From the NCBI GenBank assembly GCA_035468985.1, contig DATISF010000043.1, positions 62,001 to 126,000 on the forward strand: a stretch of 64,000 bases of DNA, given 5' to 3'. The translations under genes were made by a program, and so were the position numbers. How positions within the stretch are numbered: the stretch's first letter is position 1; each line of letters starts with the position of its first letter. Of the stretch, positions 49,268 through 58,062 are shown one piece after another. Source of the stretch: DASVHS01 sp035468985. GTDB taxonomy: Bacteria; Acidobacteriota; Thermoanaerobaculia; Gp7-AA8. The notes below the pieces were generated by a model. That model did no database searches and was not told where the DNA came from. It worked only from the letters and a program-made list of their open reading frames with translations.

Positions 49268-52255
49268 ATGCGTCGCCCGACCTCCGTCCTCCTGTTGTCG
49301 CTCATCCTCCTTCTCCCCGCCACCCTCTTCGCCCAGTCCCAGGCGACCACCGGCGTCATCGAAGGCGTGGTCACCGACCCCAGCGGCGCCGCGTTGCCCG
49401 GCGTCACCGTGACGCTGCGCAACACGGAAACGAACTACACGCAGACGGTGATCACTGACTCCGGCGGACGGTTCCGCGGAGTGCTGCTGCCACTCGGAAA
49501 ATACGAGGTCACCGCGGTTCTCGAAGGATTCTCCAAGTCGGTGCTGCGAGGCTACGAGCTCGCCGTCGGCCAGACGCTCACGGCGAACATGGCGCTGAAG
49601 CAGGCCGCGATGTCGGAGCAGATCGTCGTCACCGCCGCGGCACCGCTGATCGAGACGGCGCGCACCGAAGGCTCGACGCGCATCGACCAGAAATCGGTCG
49701 AAGGTCTTCCGAACAACGGCCGCAACTTCCTCGATTACACCAAGCTCACACCGGGCGTGACGATCGTTCAGGGCCCCGACGGCGACGAGCTCTCGATCAA
49801 CGGCCAGAAAGGCATCACCAACAACATCTCCGTCGACGGAGCCGACTTCAATAACCCCTTCTTTGGTGAACAGCGCGGCGGCCAGCGCCCCGCCTTCACG
49901 TTCAATCTCGACGCCGTCAAAGAGATGGTCGTCATCGGCGACGGTGCGAACGCGGAGTTCGGCCGCTCGACCTCCGGCTTCGTGAACGTCATCACCAAGT
50001 CGGGAACGAACGAGATCCACGGCACAGGGCACCTGGTCTACAAGAACGACAGCCTGAGCTCGAATCCCAAGAATCCGGACGGCAGTGAAGCTCCGAAATG
50101 GGATCAGAACCAGTCACAGGTCGGATTCACGCTCGGTGGTCCCCTCGTGAAAGACCAGCTGTTCTACTTCGCCGCCGCCGATTTCCAGAAAGCCAGTTCG
50201 ACCAAGCAGACGAGCCCGGGCCGCATCGAGCAGCGCGTCGTCGACGCGTTCGCGAAGCTCGGCAGCCCCGGCGAGAACCTGCCGATCGACCGCACCAATG
50301 ACGCGCGCGTTCTGCTTCTGAAAGCGGACTGGAACCTCAGCACCCGCAACCTGGCCACCCTCCGTTACAACTACACGTGGTCGGAGCAGAAGAACGGCAC
50401 GTTCGACGTCGACTCGTGGGGCCGCAGCGCCAACGCCATCGAGAAAGACGACTCGAACGCGGTGACCGGCTCGCTCGTGAGCACGATCACCAACAGCCTC
50501 CTGAACGAGTTCCGCTTCCAGGCCGCCAAGGAGAACCGGCCGCGCCCCTACAACGGCCCGAACGTCACCGGACAGAGCCGGCCGCTGCCCGACACGGCCT
50601 TCGACTTCGGGAGAAGCTACCGTTTCGGCGAGCCGTTCTTCATCCCCGTCAAGTACTACGACACCCGCGTGCAGTTCAACGACAACGTATCCCTCATCCG
50701 AGGCGCGCACTCGTTCAAGCTCGGCGCGGAGTTCAACCGCGTCAGCTCCGTGCAGACGTTCCTCGGATTTGCCAACGGCCGCTACATCTTCGATTCGACC
50801 GACGGCTTCCTGAACTACGTGCGCAATCCGAAGTTCGTGGAGTGCCAGGTGGGTACGGGTCCGATCACCACATCCGAAGACGGCACGTGCCCGGCCGGCG
50901 CCTCGATCGTCGGACCGGTGCTGCTGTACCTCCAGCAGGCCGGCGTCGGCAACATCAGCGTCGAAGAAGCGGGAACGCAGAGCATTCCGCAGAACGAGCC
51001 CGCGGTCTTCGTTCAGGACGCGTGGCAGGTCAACCCGCGCTTCAACGTCCAGTACGGACTGCGATGGGAAGCGCAGATCGAGCCCGATCCCATCACGCCG
51101 CCGAGCCAGGTTTTCTACAACGGATTCATCGGCAAGACGGCCAAGGGCCAGGAGTTCCCGTCCAACGGCAAGATTCCTTCGGACAAGAAGATGTGGCAGC
51201 CGCGCCTGGGCATGACGTGGGATCCGCAGGGCACCGGCCGCAGCGTGTTCCGCGCGAATGCGGGCATCTTCTACGGACGCGTTCCGGGCCTCACGCTGGC
51301 ATCCTCGCGCTCGACCAACGGCAGCCGCGGCCAGACGCTCTTCCGCAATAGCGCCGCCGCTCCGTTCCTCGGCCCCGTGCCGGCGTATCCGAATCTCATT
51401 CCGCAGTCGCAGATCGGCAATCCCGATCATCCTGACGTCTTTGTCTTCGACAAGAACTTCCGGAACCCGCGCACGAAGTCGGCGAGCGTCTCATGGGAGC
51501 AGGAAGTGGTCAGCGACTACGCGATGCTGGTGAAGTACAACTACGCCAAGGGCGATCACATCACCCGCTTCGTCAACCGCAACGATGCGCTCCTCGGATC
51601 GCCGTGGAGCACGGGACTCGGAGCCGACGGGAAGAACGGCATCGGCGCGTTGACCGTCGTGGAGTCGAGCGCCCGCAGCCAGTACAACGGCGTGACCCTC
51701 GGCATCACCAAGCGCCCGTCCCACAACGTCCAGTTCCAGGTCTACTACACGTACTCGAAGGACAAGTCCGACGACGACAACGAGCGCGATCCGTTCACGT
51801 TCCGCTACGCCAAGGTCACCGACCTGGCCGCCGAGTACGGCTACTCCGATCGCGACCAGCGGCATCGCCTCAACGGATGGATGCTCTGGAACGCGCCGAT
51901 GGGTCTCGATCTGAACGTGCGTTATTCCTATCGCTCGGCGCAGCCGAAGTCGATTACCGCGAGCGGAGCGGATGCCAACACCCCGCAGGACCGCATCAAC
52001 CCCGACGGCTCGGTCACGCAGCGCAACCTCGGCCGTAAGGACAATCAGTACTCGTCGCTCGATCTGCGGCTGTCGAAAGATTTCCGGTTCGGGAACTACA
52101 CCCTGCAGCCGGCGCTCGACGTCTTCAATCTCTTCAACGCCAAGAACCTGCACCGCCCCGAAGTCACGAACCTGATCTTCAACTTCGACGGAACCGTGCA
52201 GAGCGGCGTGGGCGAGCCTCGCCAGATGCAGGCGGGAGTGCGTATCCTCTTCTGA
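49268..52255 (+). CDS. TonB-dependent receptor with carboxypeptidase-regulatory-like domain
   Basis: This is 995 residues. AAAGGAG precedes the ATG at 49268, which begins a signal peptide (about 1-25). The first domain (about 27-110, GVIEGVVTDPSGAALPGVTV) is carboxypeptidase-regulatory-like, then a plug domain (about 120-250) and a large 22-stranded-type barrel. This Oar-like layout is common in Acidobacteriota. Its ligand is unknown. It ends with a strand and Phe, as outer membrane proteins do (QMQAGVRILF). The HAD gene overlaps its stop by one base. Confidence 0.95.
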   Translation: MRRPTSVLLLSLILLLPATLFAQSQATTGVIEGVVTDPSGAALPGVTVTLRNTETNYTQTVITDSGGRFRGVLLPLGKYEVTAVLEGFSKSVLRGYELAVGQTLTANMALKQAAMSEQIVVTAAAPLIETARTEGSTRIDQKSVEGLPNNGRNFLDYTKLTPGVTIVQGPDGDELSINGQKGITNNISVDGADFNNPFFGEQRGGQRPAFTFNLDAVKEMVVIGDGANAEFGRSTSGFVNVITKSGTNEIHGTGHLVYKNDSLSSNPKNPDGSEAPKWDQNQSQVGFTLGGPLVKDQLFYFAAADFQKASSTKQTSPGRIEQRVVDAFAKLGSPGENLPIDRTNDARVLLLKADWNLSTRNLATLRYNYTWSEQKNGTFDVDSWGRSANAIEKDDSNAVTGSLVSTITNSLLNEFRFQAAKENRPRPYNGPNVTGQSRPLPDTAFDFGRSYRFGEPFFIPVKYYDTRVQFNDNVSLIRGAHSFKLGAEFNRVSSVQTFLGFANGRYIFDSTDGFLNYVRNPKFVECQVGTGPITTSEDGTCPAGASIVGPVLLYLQQAGVGNISVEEAGTQSIPQNEPAVFVQDAWQVNPRFNVQYGLRWEAQIEPDPITPPSQVFYNGFIGKTAKGQEFPSNGKIPSDKKMWQPRLGMTWDPQGTGRSVFRANAGIFYGRVPGLTLASSRSTNGSRGQTLFRNSAAAPFLGPVPAYPNLIPQSQIGNPDHPDVFVFDKNFRNPRTKSASVSWEQEVVSDYAMLVKYNYAKGDHITRFVNRNDALLGSPWSTGLGADGKNGIGALTVVESSARSQYNGVTLGITKRPSHNVQFQVYYTYSKDKSDDDNERDPFTFRYAKVTDLAAEYGYSDRDQRHRLNGWMLWNAPMGLDLNVRYSYRSAQPKSITASGADANTPQDRINPDGSVTQRNLGRKDNQYSSLDLRLSKDFRFGNYTLQPALDVFNLFNAKNLHRPEVTNLIFNFDGTVQSGVGEPRQMQAGVRILF

Positions 52256-52896
52256 TGAACCAGCGTGCGATGCGTGCCGTCCTGTTCGACTGGGACGGCA
52301 CGCTCGTCGATTCCGCCGAGTCCACCTACCGCGTCTACGTCCGACTGTTTGCCGACTACGGCATCGCCTTCGACCGCGACGTCTTTAGGCGCACCTACTC
52401 GCCGGCGTGGCACAACACCTATCGCGATCTCGGCCTCCCCGAAGACCGATGGAAGGAGGCCGACGCGAAATGGATGCGGTACTTTGCCGAAGAGACGACG
52501 AACCTCATGTCCGGTGCGGCGGAGGCGCTGCAGATGCTGACGGGCCGCGGGATCGTCTGCGGGATCGTCACCAGCGGCACGCGAAGGCGGATCGTCCGCG
52601 AGCTCGTCGACCTCGGCGTCCATCATCATTTTGCGCATGTCGTCTGCGGCGATGACGGTCACGCGCACAAGCCGCATCCCGAAGCGCTCGCGGCATGCCT
52701 GGAGCGGCTCGAGGTGGCGCCGGCGGAAGCCGCGTACGTCGGCGACACCGCAGAGGACATGATGATGGCGCGTGCGGCCGGCGTTTTCTCGGTCGGCGTC
52801 TTCGGCCCGTTCCCGAATCACGACAGCCTGCGCGCGGCGACGCCCGATCTGATCGCCGACACGCTCACGAACGCGGTCCGGCATCTCGTTCCATGA
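52255..52896 (+). CDS. HAD-family phosphatase (phosphoglycolate phosphatase-like)
   Basis: This is 213 residues. The HAD motif DWDGTLVDS (Asp12, Asp14), the Thr motif IVTSGT and the last motif GDTAEDMMMA are complete, with a helical cap. It dephosphorylates a small metabolite. Its start and end overlap its neighbours (TGATG and ATGA), so it belongs to a coupled block. The substrate is uncertain. Confidence 0.92.
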   Translation: MNQRAMRAVLFDWDGTLVDSAESTYRVYVRLFADYGIAFDRDVFRRTYSPAWHNTYRDLGLPEDRWKEADAKWMRYFAEETTNLMSGAAEALQMLTGRGIVCGIVTSGTRRRIVRELVDLGVHHHFAHVVCGDDGHAHKPHPEALAACLERLEVAPAEAAYVGDTAEDMMMARAAGVFSVGVFGPFPNHDSLRAATPDLIADTLTNAVRHLVP

Positions 52897-53501
52897 CCGA
52901 TGTCGCGGTCCTCACCGGCGCGAGCAGCGGACTCGGATTCGAGATCGCTGCCCTGCTGCGAGGCCGCGGAATGAGCGTGGTTGGAGTCGCGCGGCGAGGA
53001 CCGGACATCAAAGGCGACGCTGCCGAGCGCCGGACCGCGCTCGCCGCGCTTGCCGAGGCGAAGCGGCGCGGCACGATCCGGCTGCTCGTCAATTGCGCCG
53101 GCGCCGGCATCTACCATCCGGCCGGAACGTACACGCCGGAGGAAATCGATGAGGTCCTCCGATCGAATCTCATTTCCATGATTAATTTCTGTGATGGATT
53201 CATACAACACATTCAAGGCACGATCGTGAACGTGATGTCGACTGCCGCGCTGACCGGCAAGCCTGGCGAGACCGTCTATTGCGCCGCGAAGTGGGGCGCG
53301 CGCGGTTACACGGAGGCGCTGCGGGCGGAGGTGAAGGGGACGCGGATTCTGGCCGTGTATCCCGGCGGGATGAAGACTCCATTCTGGTCTGCCGATCCCG
53401 GGCGAGCCGTTGACTTCATGGATCCGAAGGAGGTCGCCGCGAAGATCGTCGAAGCGATCTTCGACTCCGACCTCACCGAGCTCGTGCTCAGGCGCGCGTA
53501 G
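52893..53501 (+). CDS. Short-chain dehydrogenase/reductase
   Basis: This is 202 residues, somewhat short for the family. The cofactor motif TGASSGLG (8-15), the NAG-like CAGAG, and the catalytic Tyr129-x3-Lys133 are present. It reduces or oxidises a ketone or alcohol using NAD(P)H. A 60-base AT-rich patch (about 53161-53215) encodes MINFCDGFIQHIQ, unlike the rest of the gene in composition. Confidence 0.9.
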   Translation: MTDVAVLTGASSGLGFEIAALLRGRGMSVVGVARRGPDIKGDAAERRTALAALAEAKRRGTIRLLVNCAGAGIYHPAGTYTPEEIDEVLRSNLISMINFCDGFIQHIQGTIVNVMSTAALTGKPGETVYCAAKWGARGYTEALRAEVKGTRILAVYPGGMKTPFWSADPGRAVDFMDPKEVAAKIVEAIFDSDLTELVLRRA

Positions 53502-53568
53502 CCGCGATCACCGCACTTTGTGACCGGGATGCTCGCGGCGCGTTGCGGCGTGCGGTTCTCATGTGGGC

Positions 53569-54756
53569 ATGCCGAGGAGTGACAGCCGGCGTGCGCTTTT
53601 GCTGACGACGATCTTCGCCGCGGCCCTGCTTCTGGCCGGCGGTCTCTCGGCGCTCGGGCTCATCGCCGCCCGCTCGCTGCGGGAGCGCGATCGCGCCGTG
53701 CAGGAGGGCGCGCTCCTGCGGCTGGCGCACGATCTCGAAGCGCAGTTGCGAGAGAGGGGGCCGGCCGATCCGGCTCAACGGCTCGAGGAGTTTCTCCGCG
53801 CTCACGGGAACGAACTGGCCGGGATCGAGCTTGCCGGTCCTTCCGGCACCATAGGATCTGCCGGCCGGCTCGGTCCGAATCCGGTTGAAACGAACGTCGC
53901 CCTCGGTCCCTCATGGCGCGACCTTGCCGGAGGAGGAGAGATGGCGCGTTTCGGCCGCGGCTATCCTCCGTTCCGGCTGCGGCTGACCGCCACCGCGGAC
54001 GCCGGCTCGCACGAGCGGATCGCGCGCATGCTCGTCGCCGGATCGGCCATTGCCGCGGTTGCCCTTTTCGCGTTCGCGTCGCTGGCGGCCCTCGGGATGC
54101 TCGAACGCGAGAAGCGATTCGTTCTGCAGGCGGAACGGCGCCAGCTCGAAGTGGCCGCGCTGGCCGGTGCAGGTCTCGCCCACCGCATCCGCACCCCGCT
54201 CGCGACCATCAAGGGCACGGCCCAGATGCTCGAGGGGCAGTTGACCGAGCGCGGCGCCGAGCGCGCCCGCCGCATTGTCTCGGAGTCGGAGCGCGTCGAC
54301 GCCATGATCCGCCGGCTGCTCGAATTCGCGCGTCCCCCGGAGCCGGCGCCGGAGTCGTTCGATGTGATGTCGCTCGTGAAGAGGGTGGGACGCGACGGCG
54401 AGGTCCGTGTCGCCGGGCCCGAATCGCTTGCCGCATTCGCCGATCCCGAGCAGATCGAGATGGTGATCGACGAGCTCGTGAGCAACGCGCGCGCATTCGA
54501 CAGCGGACCGATCGAGATCGTCGCAGCTTCGACCGTCTCCGCCTGCCGCATCGAAGTGCGCGATCGCGGCGCCGGCCTGTCGATCGCCGCCGAGCGTGCT
54601 CTCGATCCTTACGTAACCACGCGCGCCGACGGTACCGGTCTCGGTCTGGCGATCGCCAACGCGCTGGTGCGGAGCAACGGCGGAGCTCTGACCCTCGAGA
54701 ATCGTGAAGGCGGCGGCTGCGTCGCCAGGATCGAGATCCCATCGGGGGCACGATGA
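53569..54756 (+). CDS. Membrane sensor histidine kinase (NtrB-like)
   Basis: This is 395 residues. One membrane segment near the start (LLLTTIFAAALLLAGGLSAL) and another at about residues 150-175 bracket a periplasmic sensor. The phosphorylated His205 lies in LAHRIRTPLA, and the ATPase has N box ELVSNAR, DRGAGLS and GTGLGLAIA. The H box is HRIRTP instead of HEIRNP. ATG 53569 is preferred to a GTG six bases upstream. The stop overlaps the regulator start (ATGA). Confidence 0.92.
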   Translation: MPRSDSRRALLLTTIFAAALLLAGGLSALGLIAARSLRERDRAVQEGALLRLAHDLEAQLRERGPADPAQRLEEFLRAHGNELAGIELAGPSGTIGSAGRLGPNPVETNVALGPSWRDLAGGGEMARFGRGYPPFRLRLTATADAGSHERIARMLVAGSAIAAVALFAFASLAALGMLEREKRFVLQAERRQLEVAALAGAGLAHRIRTPLATIKGTAQMLEGQLTERGAERARRIVSESERVDAMIRRLLEFARPPEPAPESFDVMSLVKRVGRDGEVRVAGPESLAAFADPEQIEMVIDELVSNARAFDSGPIEIVAASTVSACRIEVRDRGAGLSIAAERALDPYVTTRADGTGLGLAIANALVRSNGGALTLENREGGGCVARIEIPSGAR

Positions 54757-56027
54757 GTGCGATCCTGGTCGTTGATGACGACGCGTCCTTTCGCGCCATG
54801 ATGCGGGACATCCTCGAGCAGGATCGGCATCGCGTCGTCGAAGCGGCCAGCGGTGATGCTGCGCTCGAACTGTTGCGGCGCGCAAGGGTCGACCTGGTCA
54901 TCGCCGACCAACGGATGCCGGGACGCAGCGGCCTCGATCTTCTGCGCGAGTTGCGGTCACGTCCCGGCTCGCCACCGGTCATTCTGATGACCGGTTACGG
55001 CACCATTCCCGAAGCGGTCGAAGCGGTCCGCCTCGGAGCGGCCGACTATCTGACGAAGCCGTTCGAGTCGCCCGCTGCCGTTCTCGAAGTCGTGGCACGC
55101 GCGCTCGATGTCGCCCCCGACGATGCCATCGTCGCGACCACACGTGCCATGAACGAGGTGATCGAGACCGCCGACCGCGTTGCGCCGCGCGACGTTCCGG
55201 TCCTGATCGAGGGCGAGTCGGGCACCGGCAAGGAGCTTCTGGCGCGGCGCATCCATGTCCGCTCGGCGCGCGCTCAGCAGGCGTTCGTCGCGGTGAACTG
55301 TGCCGCAATGCCGGAAACGCTTGCCGAGAGCGAGCTGTTCGGGCACGAGCGGGGCGCATTCACCGGCGCCGACCGCGCCCGCGAGGGCCGCTTCGAGGAA
55401 GCGCATCGCGGCACGCTTTTCCTCGACGAGATCGGCGAACTGCCGCCGGCGATCCAGGCGAAGCTTCTCCGGGCGCTCGAGGAACGGGTCATCCGCCGGC
55501 TCGGCGCGTCGCGCGATATGCCGGTCGACGTCCGCGTGGTGGCCGCCACCAACCGCGATCTTGGCGATGCCGTCGAGCATGGCGCGTTCCGGCGCGATCT
55601 CTTCTTCCGCCTCGCGGTCGTCTCGCTGCGCATTCCGCCGCTTGGCGAGCGCATCGACGACATCGAGCCGCTGGCGCGTCACCTCGCGGCGCACCTCAGC
55701 CGCCGCCACCGCCTTCCCGAACCAGTGATCGAACGCGATGCAGTCGATCGTCTCGTACAGCGGGAGTGGCCGGGCAACGTGCGCGAACTGCGCAATGTCC
55801 TCGAACGTGCCATCGTCATGCGCGGCGGCGCGCCGATCCGCGCCGTCGATCTTGATCCGCAGTCGGACAGTCCCACCCTCCTGCATCGCGCCGAGGCCGC
55901 ATCCGATAAGGAGACGATCATGGACGCACTGCGGCGCTCCAGCGGCAACCGAGAAGACGCCGCCCGTCTCCTCGGCGTCTCGGTCCGCACGCTCTACTAC
56001 CGCCTCCGCCGCCTCGGTCTGAACTGA
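54753..56027 (+). CDS. Sigma-54-dependent response regulator (NtrC family)
   Basis: This is 424 residues. The receiver has Asp52 (IADQRMPG), the AAA+ domain has Walker A GESGTGKE (154-161) and GAFTGA (201-206) for contact with sigma-54, and the Fis-type helix-turn-helix is at the end (SGNREDAARLLGVSVRTLYYR). It is phosphorylated by the kinase upstream. Its product would act at -24/-12 promoters; one possible target lies just downstream at 56107. Confidence 0.95.
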   Translation: MSAILVVDDDASFRAMMRDILEQDRHRVVEAASGDAALELLRRARVDLVIADQRMPGRSGLDLLRELRSRPGSPPVILMTGYGTIPEAVEAVRLGAADYLTKPFESPAAVLEVVARALDVAPDDAIVATTRAMNEVIETADRVAPRDVPVLIEGESGTGKELLARRIHVRSARAQQAFVAVNCAAMPETLAESELFGHERGAFTGADRAREGRFEEAHRGTLFLDEIGELPPAIQAKLLRALEERVIRRLGASRDMPVDVRVVAATNRDLGDAVEHGAFRRDLFFRLAVVSLRIPPLGERIDDIEPLARHLAAHLSRRHRLPEPVIERDAVDRLVQREWPGNVRELRNVLERAIVMRGGAPIRAVDLDPQSDSPTLLHRAEAASDKETIMDALRRSSGNREDAARLLGVSVRTLYYRLRRLGLN

Positions 56028-56028
56028 C

Positions 56029-56065
56029 TGCAACCCGGGTGCAATCGCGCTGCAAAAACTTGCAG
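56029..56065. promoter_or_regulatory. Two dyads after the NtrC gene, possible enhancer sites
   Basis: TGCAACCCGGGTGCA (56029-56043) and CTGCAA-AAAC-TTGCAG (56050-56065; perfect six-base arms) share TGCA ends and lie about 70-100 bases before the start of a possible sigma-54 promoter. They could bind the NtrC-type regulator. Confidence 0.45.
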
Positions 56066-56106
56066 GCACCGGACGCCGTATCCTGAGATCTCAATCGTTT
56101 AGCCAG

Positions 56107-56121
56107 TGGATCTGCGCGTGC
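56107..56121 (+). promoter_or_regulatory. Possible sigma-54 -24/-12 promoter
   Basis: TGGATCTGCGCGTGC has GG-N10-GC spacing (GG at 56108, GC at 56120), the invariant feature of sigma-54 promoters, though the flanking bases match the consensus only partly. Transcription would start near 56133, leaving about 16 bases before the ATG at 56149. Confidence 0.45.
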
Positions 56122-56148
56122 GATGGATGTCTCCCGAAGGAGATGTCC

Positions 56149-56952
56149 ATGAAACGAATTTCTCTCATTGTCAGCATCCCGATTCTTCTCATCGTCACCG
56201 TTGTCGCGTTCGCACAGCAGTCGCGCGGCACACCGCCCGTCGCTTCGACGCCCGTCACGATCTCTGGCACGGTCGTGAGCTTCAGCGCCGGGTTCGGCGC
56301 GGGTCTGCCGACGCTCATCGTTCGCGACGGCACATCCGACAAGGCGTTCACCCTCGGTCCATTCTGGTATCTGCAGAACGCGTCGTTTGCCGCCGCCCCC
56401 GGCGATCAGGTCAGGATCGATGCGGTCGCATGCACCCACTGCGCGAACGGCTACGCGGTCGTGTCGGTCCTCAATCTGACGAGCGGCAAAGAGCTGACCC
56501 TGCGCGACCCAGCTGGAGTCCCGCTCTGGCAGAACCGTCAGCGCGGAAACGCGTTCGGACCGGGTGCCGGTCCGGCCAATGGCCAGCGTTCCGGCGGGTA
56601 TCAGGGCGCCGGCTGCGCCGGTTTGTACGGACCGGACCTGACCCGCAAGGCTTCGTTCGAAGGGACAATCGTGTCGTTCAGCGGCGGACCGGGCGTTGGC
56701 CAGCCTGAGCTGACGGTGTCCACCGCTGCCGGGCAGAAGGTGTTCCTCGTAGCGCCGTACCGCGTCGTCATCGATGCCGGCTATGGGTTTGCGCCGGGCG
56801 CCGTCATCGCGCTCACGGCGGCTCCCGTCGATCACGACGGCGAAGAGGAGTGGGTTGTCCTCACTCTCACCGACGCCGCGACCGGCCTCGAGCTGATCTT
56901 CCGCGACGAGAACGGCGATCCGGCCGGTGGTCACGGCCACGGCCGCCCGTAG
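56149..56952 (+). CDS. Periplasmic protein with two related beta domains
   Basis: This is 267 residues. The ATG at 56149 follows GAAGGAG and begins a signal peptide (MKRISLIVSIPILLIVTVVAFA-Q). Two similar segments, each opening GTVVSFSAGFG or GTIVSFSGGPG and ending with TL..LTSGKEL or TLTDAATGLEL, suggest a duplicated OB-like domain. A VACTHCANG Cys pair lies in the first. The C-terminus is His/Gly-rich. No family was recognised. It is the first gene after the NtrC regulator and its possible target. Confidence 0.75.
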   Translation: MKRISLIVSIPILLIVTVVAFAQQSRGTPPVASTPVTISGTVVSFSAGFGAGLPTLIVRDGTSDKAFTLGPFWYLQNASFAAAPGDQVRIDAVACTHCANGYAVVSVLNLTSGKELTLRDPAGVPLWQNRQRGNAFGPGAGPANGQRSGGYQGAGCAGLYGPDLTRKASFEGTIVSFSGGPGVGQPELTVSTAAGQKVFLVAPYRVVIDAGYGFAPGAVIALTAAPVDHDGEEEWVVLTLTDAATGLELIFRDENGDPAGGHGHGRP

Positions 56953-56966
56953 TTCAACGATCCCAA

Positions 56967-57016
56967 TGGAGCCCCGGCTGCAGCCGGGGCTTCACCGGCT
57001 CAAGCCGGGGCTCGAT
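56967..57016. repeat. GC-rich palindromic repeat between two genes
   Basis: ATGGAGCCCCGGCTGCAGCC is followed by GGGGCTTCACCGGC and CTCAAGCCGGGGCTCGA. This is the fullest copy of the family also seen at 11426, 25259 and 60405. Confidence 0.9.
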
Positions 57017-57066
57017 TACCCGTCGGAACATTGCCATTCACCTCCGCGTTAGACTGCATCCCGGAG

Positions 57067-58053
57067 ATGAATTTCATCGAGAAATCGTTCGACATCGGGC
57101 CGGTCCGCATCGACCCGCCCCTCGCCCTCGCGCCGATGGCCGAGGTGACGGACACCTACTACCGCTCGCTGATCAAGGAGTTGGGCGGGGTGGGGCTCGT
57201 CGTCTCCGAGTTCATCTCGTCCGAGGGGCTGACGCGGAAGAACGATCGCAGCCACAAGATGCTCACCTTCAGCGAGGCGGAGCGGCCTGTGGCGATCCAG
57301 ATCTACGGCGGCGATCCCGATCGCATGGACGACGCGGCGGCAATCGTCGAGCGCGAGGGCGTCGACATCGTCGACATCAATATGGGATGCCCGGTGAAGA
57401 AGATCGTCAACAGCGGCGCCGGCTCGGGCATGTTGAAGGATTTCGACAAAGCGGCCCGTACGGTCGAGAAGATCGTCAAGCGCGTGAAGATCCCGGTCAC
57501 GGTCAAGGTGCGCAAGGGGTGGGAGACCGACAACGTTCTGCCTCTCCTGAAGCGCTTCGAAGAGATCGGCGTGAAGGCGATCGCCATCCACGGCCGCACG
57601 CGCAGCGAGGCCTACACCGGTGCGAGCGACTGGGAGTACATCAAGTACGTCAAGGAGAACCTGCGCATCCCGGTATTCGGCAACGGTGACGTGAAGAGTC
57701 CCGCCGATGCCATGCGCATGTTCGAGACGACCGGCGTGGACGGCGTGATGATCGGCCGAGCCGCGCTGCACAATCCGTTCATCTTCCGCGACATTCACGC
57801 GTACGTGAACGGTGCGCCGATGGTCGGCAACGAGGTCGAGCAGCGCATCGAGGCCATGCAGCGCTATCTCGCCAAGATCGATGCCGCACCGCAGGTCGAC
57901 AAGTGGAAGCTGCACAAGGCCCGGACCGTGATCGGCTGGTTCTCCAAAGGCATCCCGCACGGCAAGGACATCCGTCTCGGACTCCAGGACATCGCGGCGG
58001 TGGCGGACGCGCAGCGTCTGCTCGATGCGGCGCGCGAGCGCATCGCCGCCTGA
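57067..58053 (+). CDS. dusB: tRNA-dihydrouridine synthase
   Basis: This is 328 residues. The FMN-binding barrel has LAPMAEVTD, the catalytic Cys108 (NMGCPVKKI), the HGRTRSE segment and GNGDVKS. It reduces uridines in the tRNA D-loop using NADPH. The ATG at 57067 is the first with family N-terminus; GGAG lies close before it. Normal length. Confidence 0.95.
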   Translation: MNFIEKSFDIGPVRIDPPLALAPMAEVTDTYYRSLIKELGGVGLVVSEFISSEGLTRKNDRSHKMLTFSEAERPVAIQIYGGDPDRMDDAAAIVEREGVDIVDINMGCPVKKIVNSGAGSGMLKDFDKAARTVEKIVKRVKIPVTVKVRKGWETDNVLPLLKRFEEIGVKAIAIHGRTRSEAYTGASDWEYIKYVKENLRIPVFGNGDVKSPADAMRMFETTGVDGVMIGRAALHNPFIFRDIHAYVNGAPMVGNEVEQRIEAMQRYLAKIDAAPQVDKWKLHKARTVIGWFSKGIPHGKDIRLGLQDIAAVADAQRLLDAARERIAA

Positions 58054-58062
58054 GGTTCCCCG

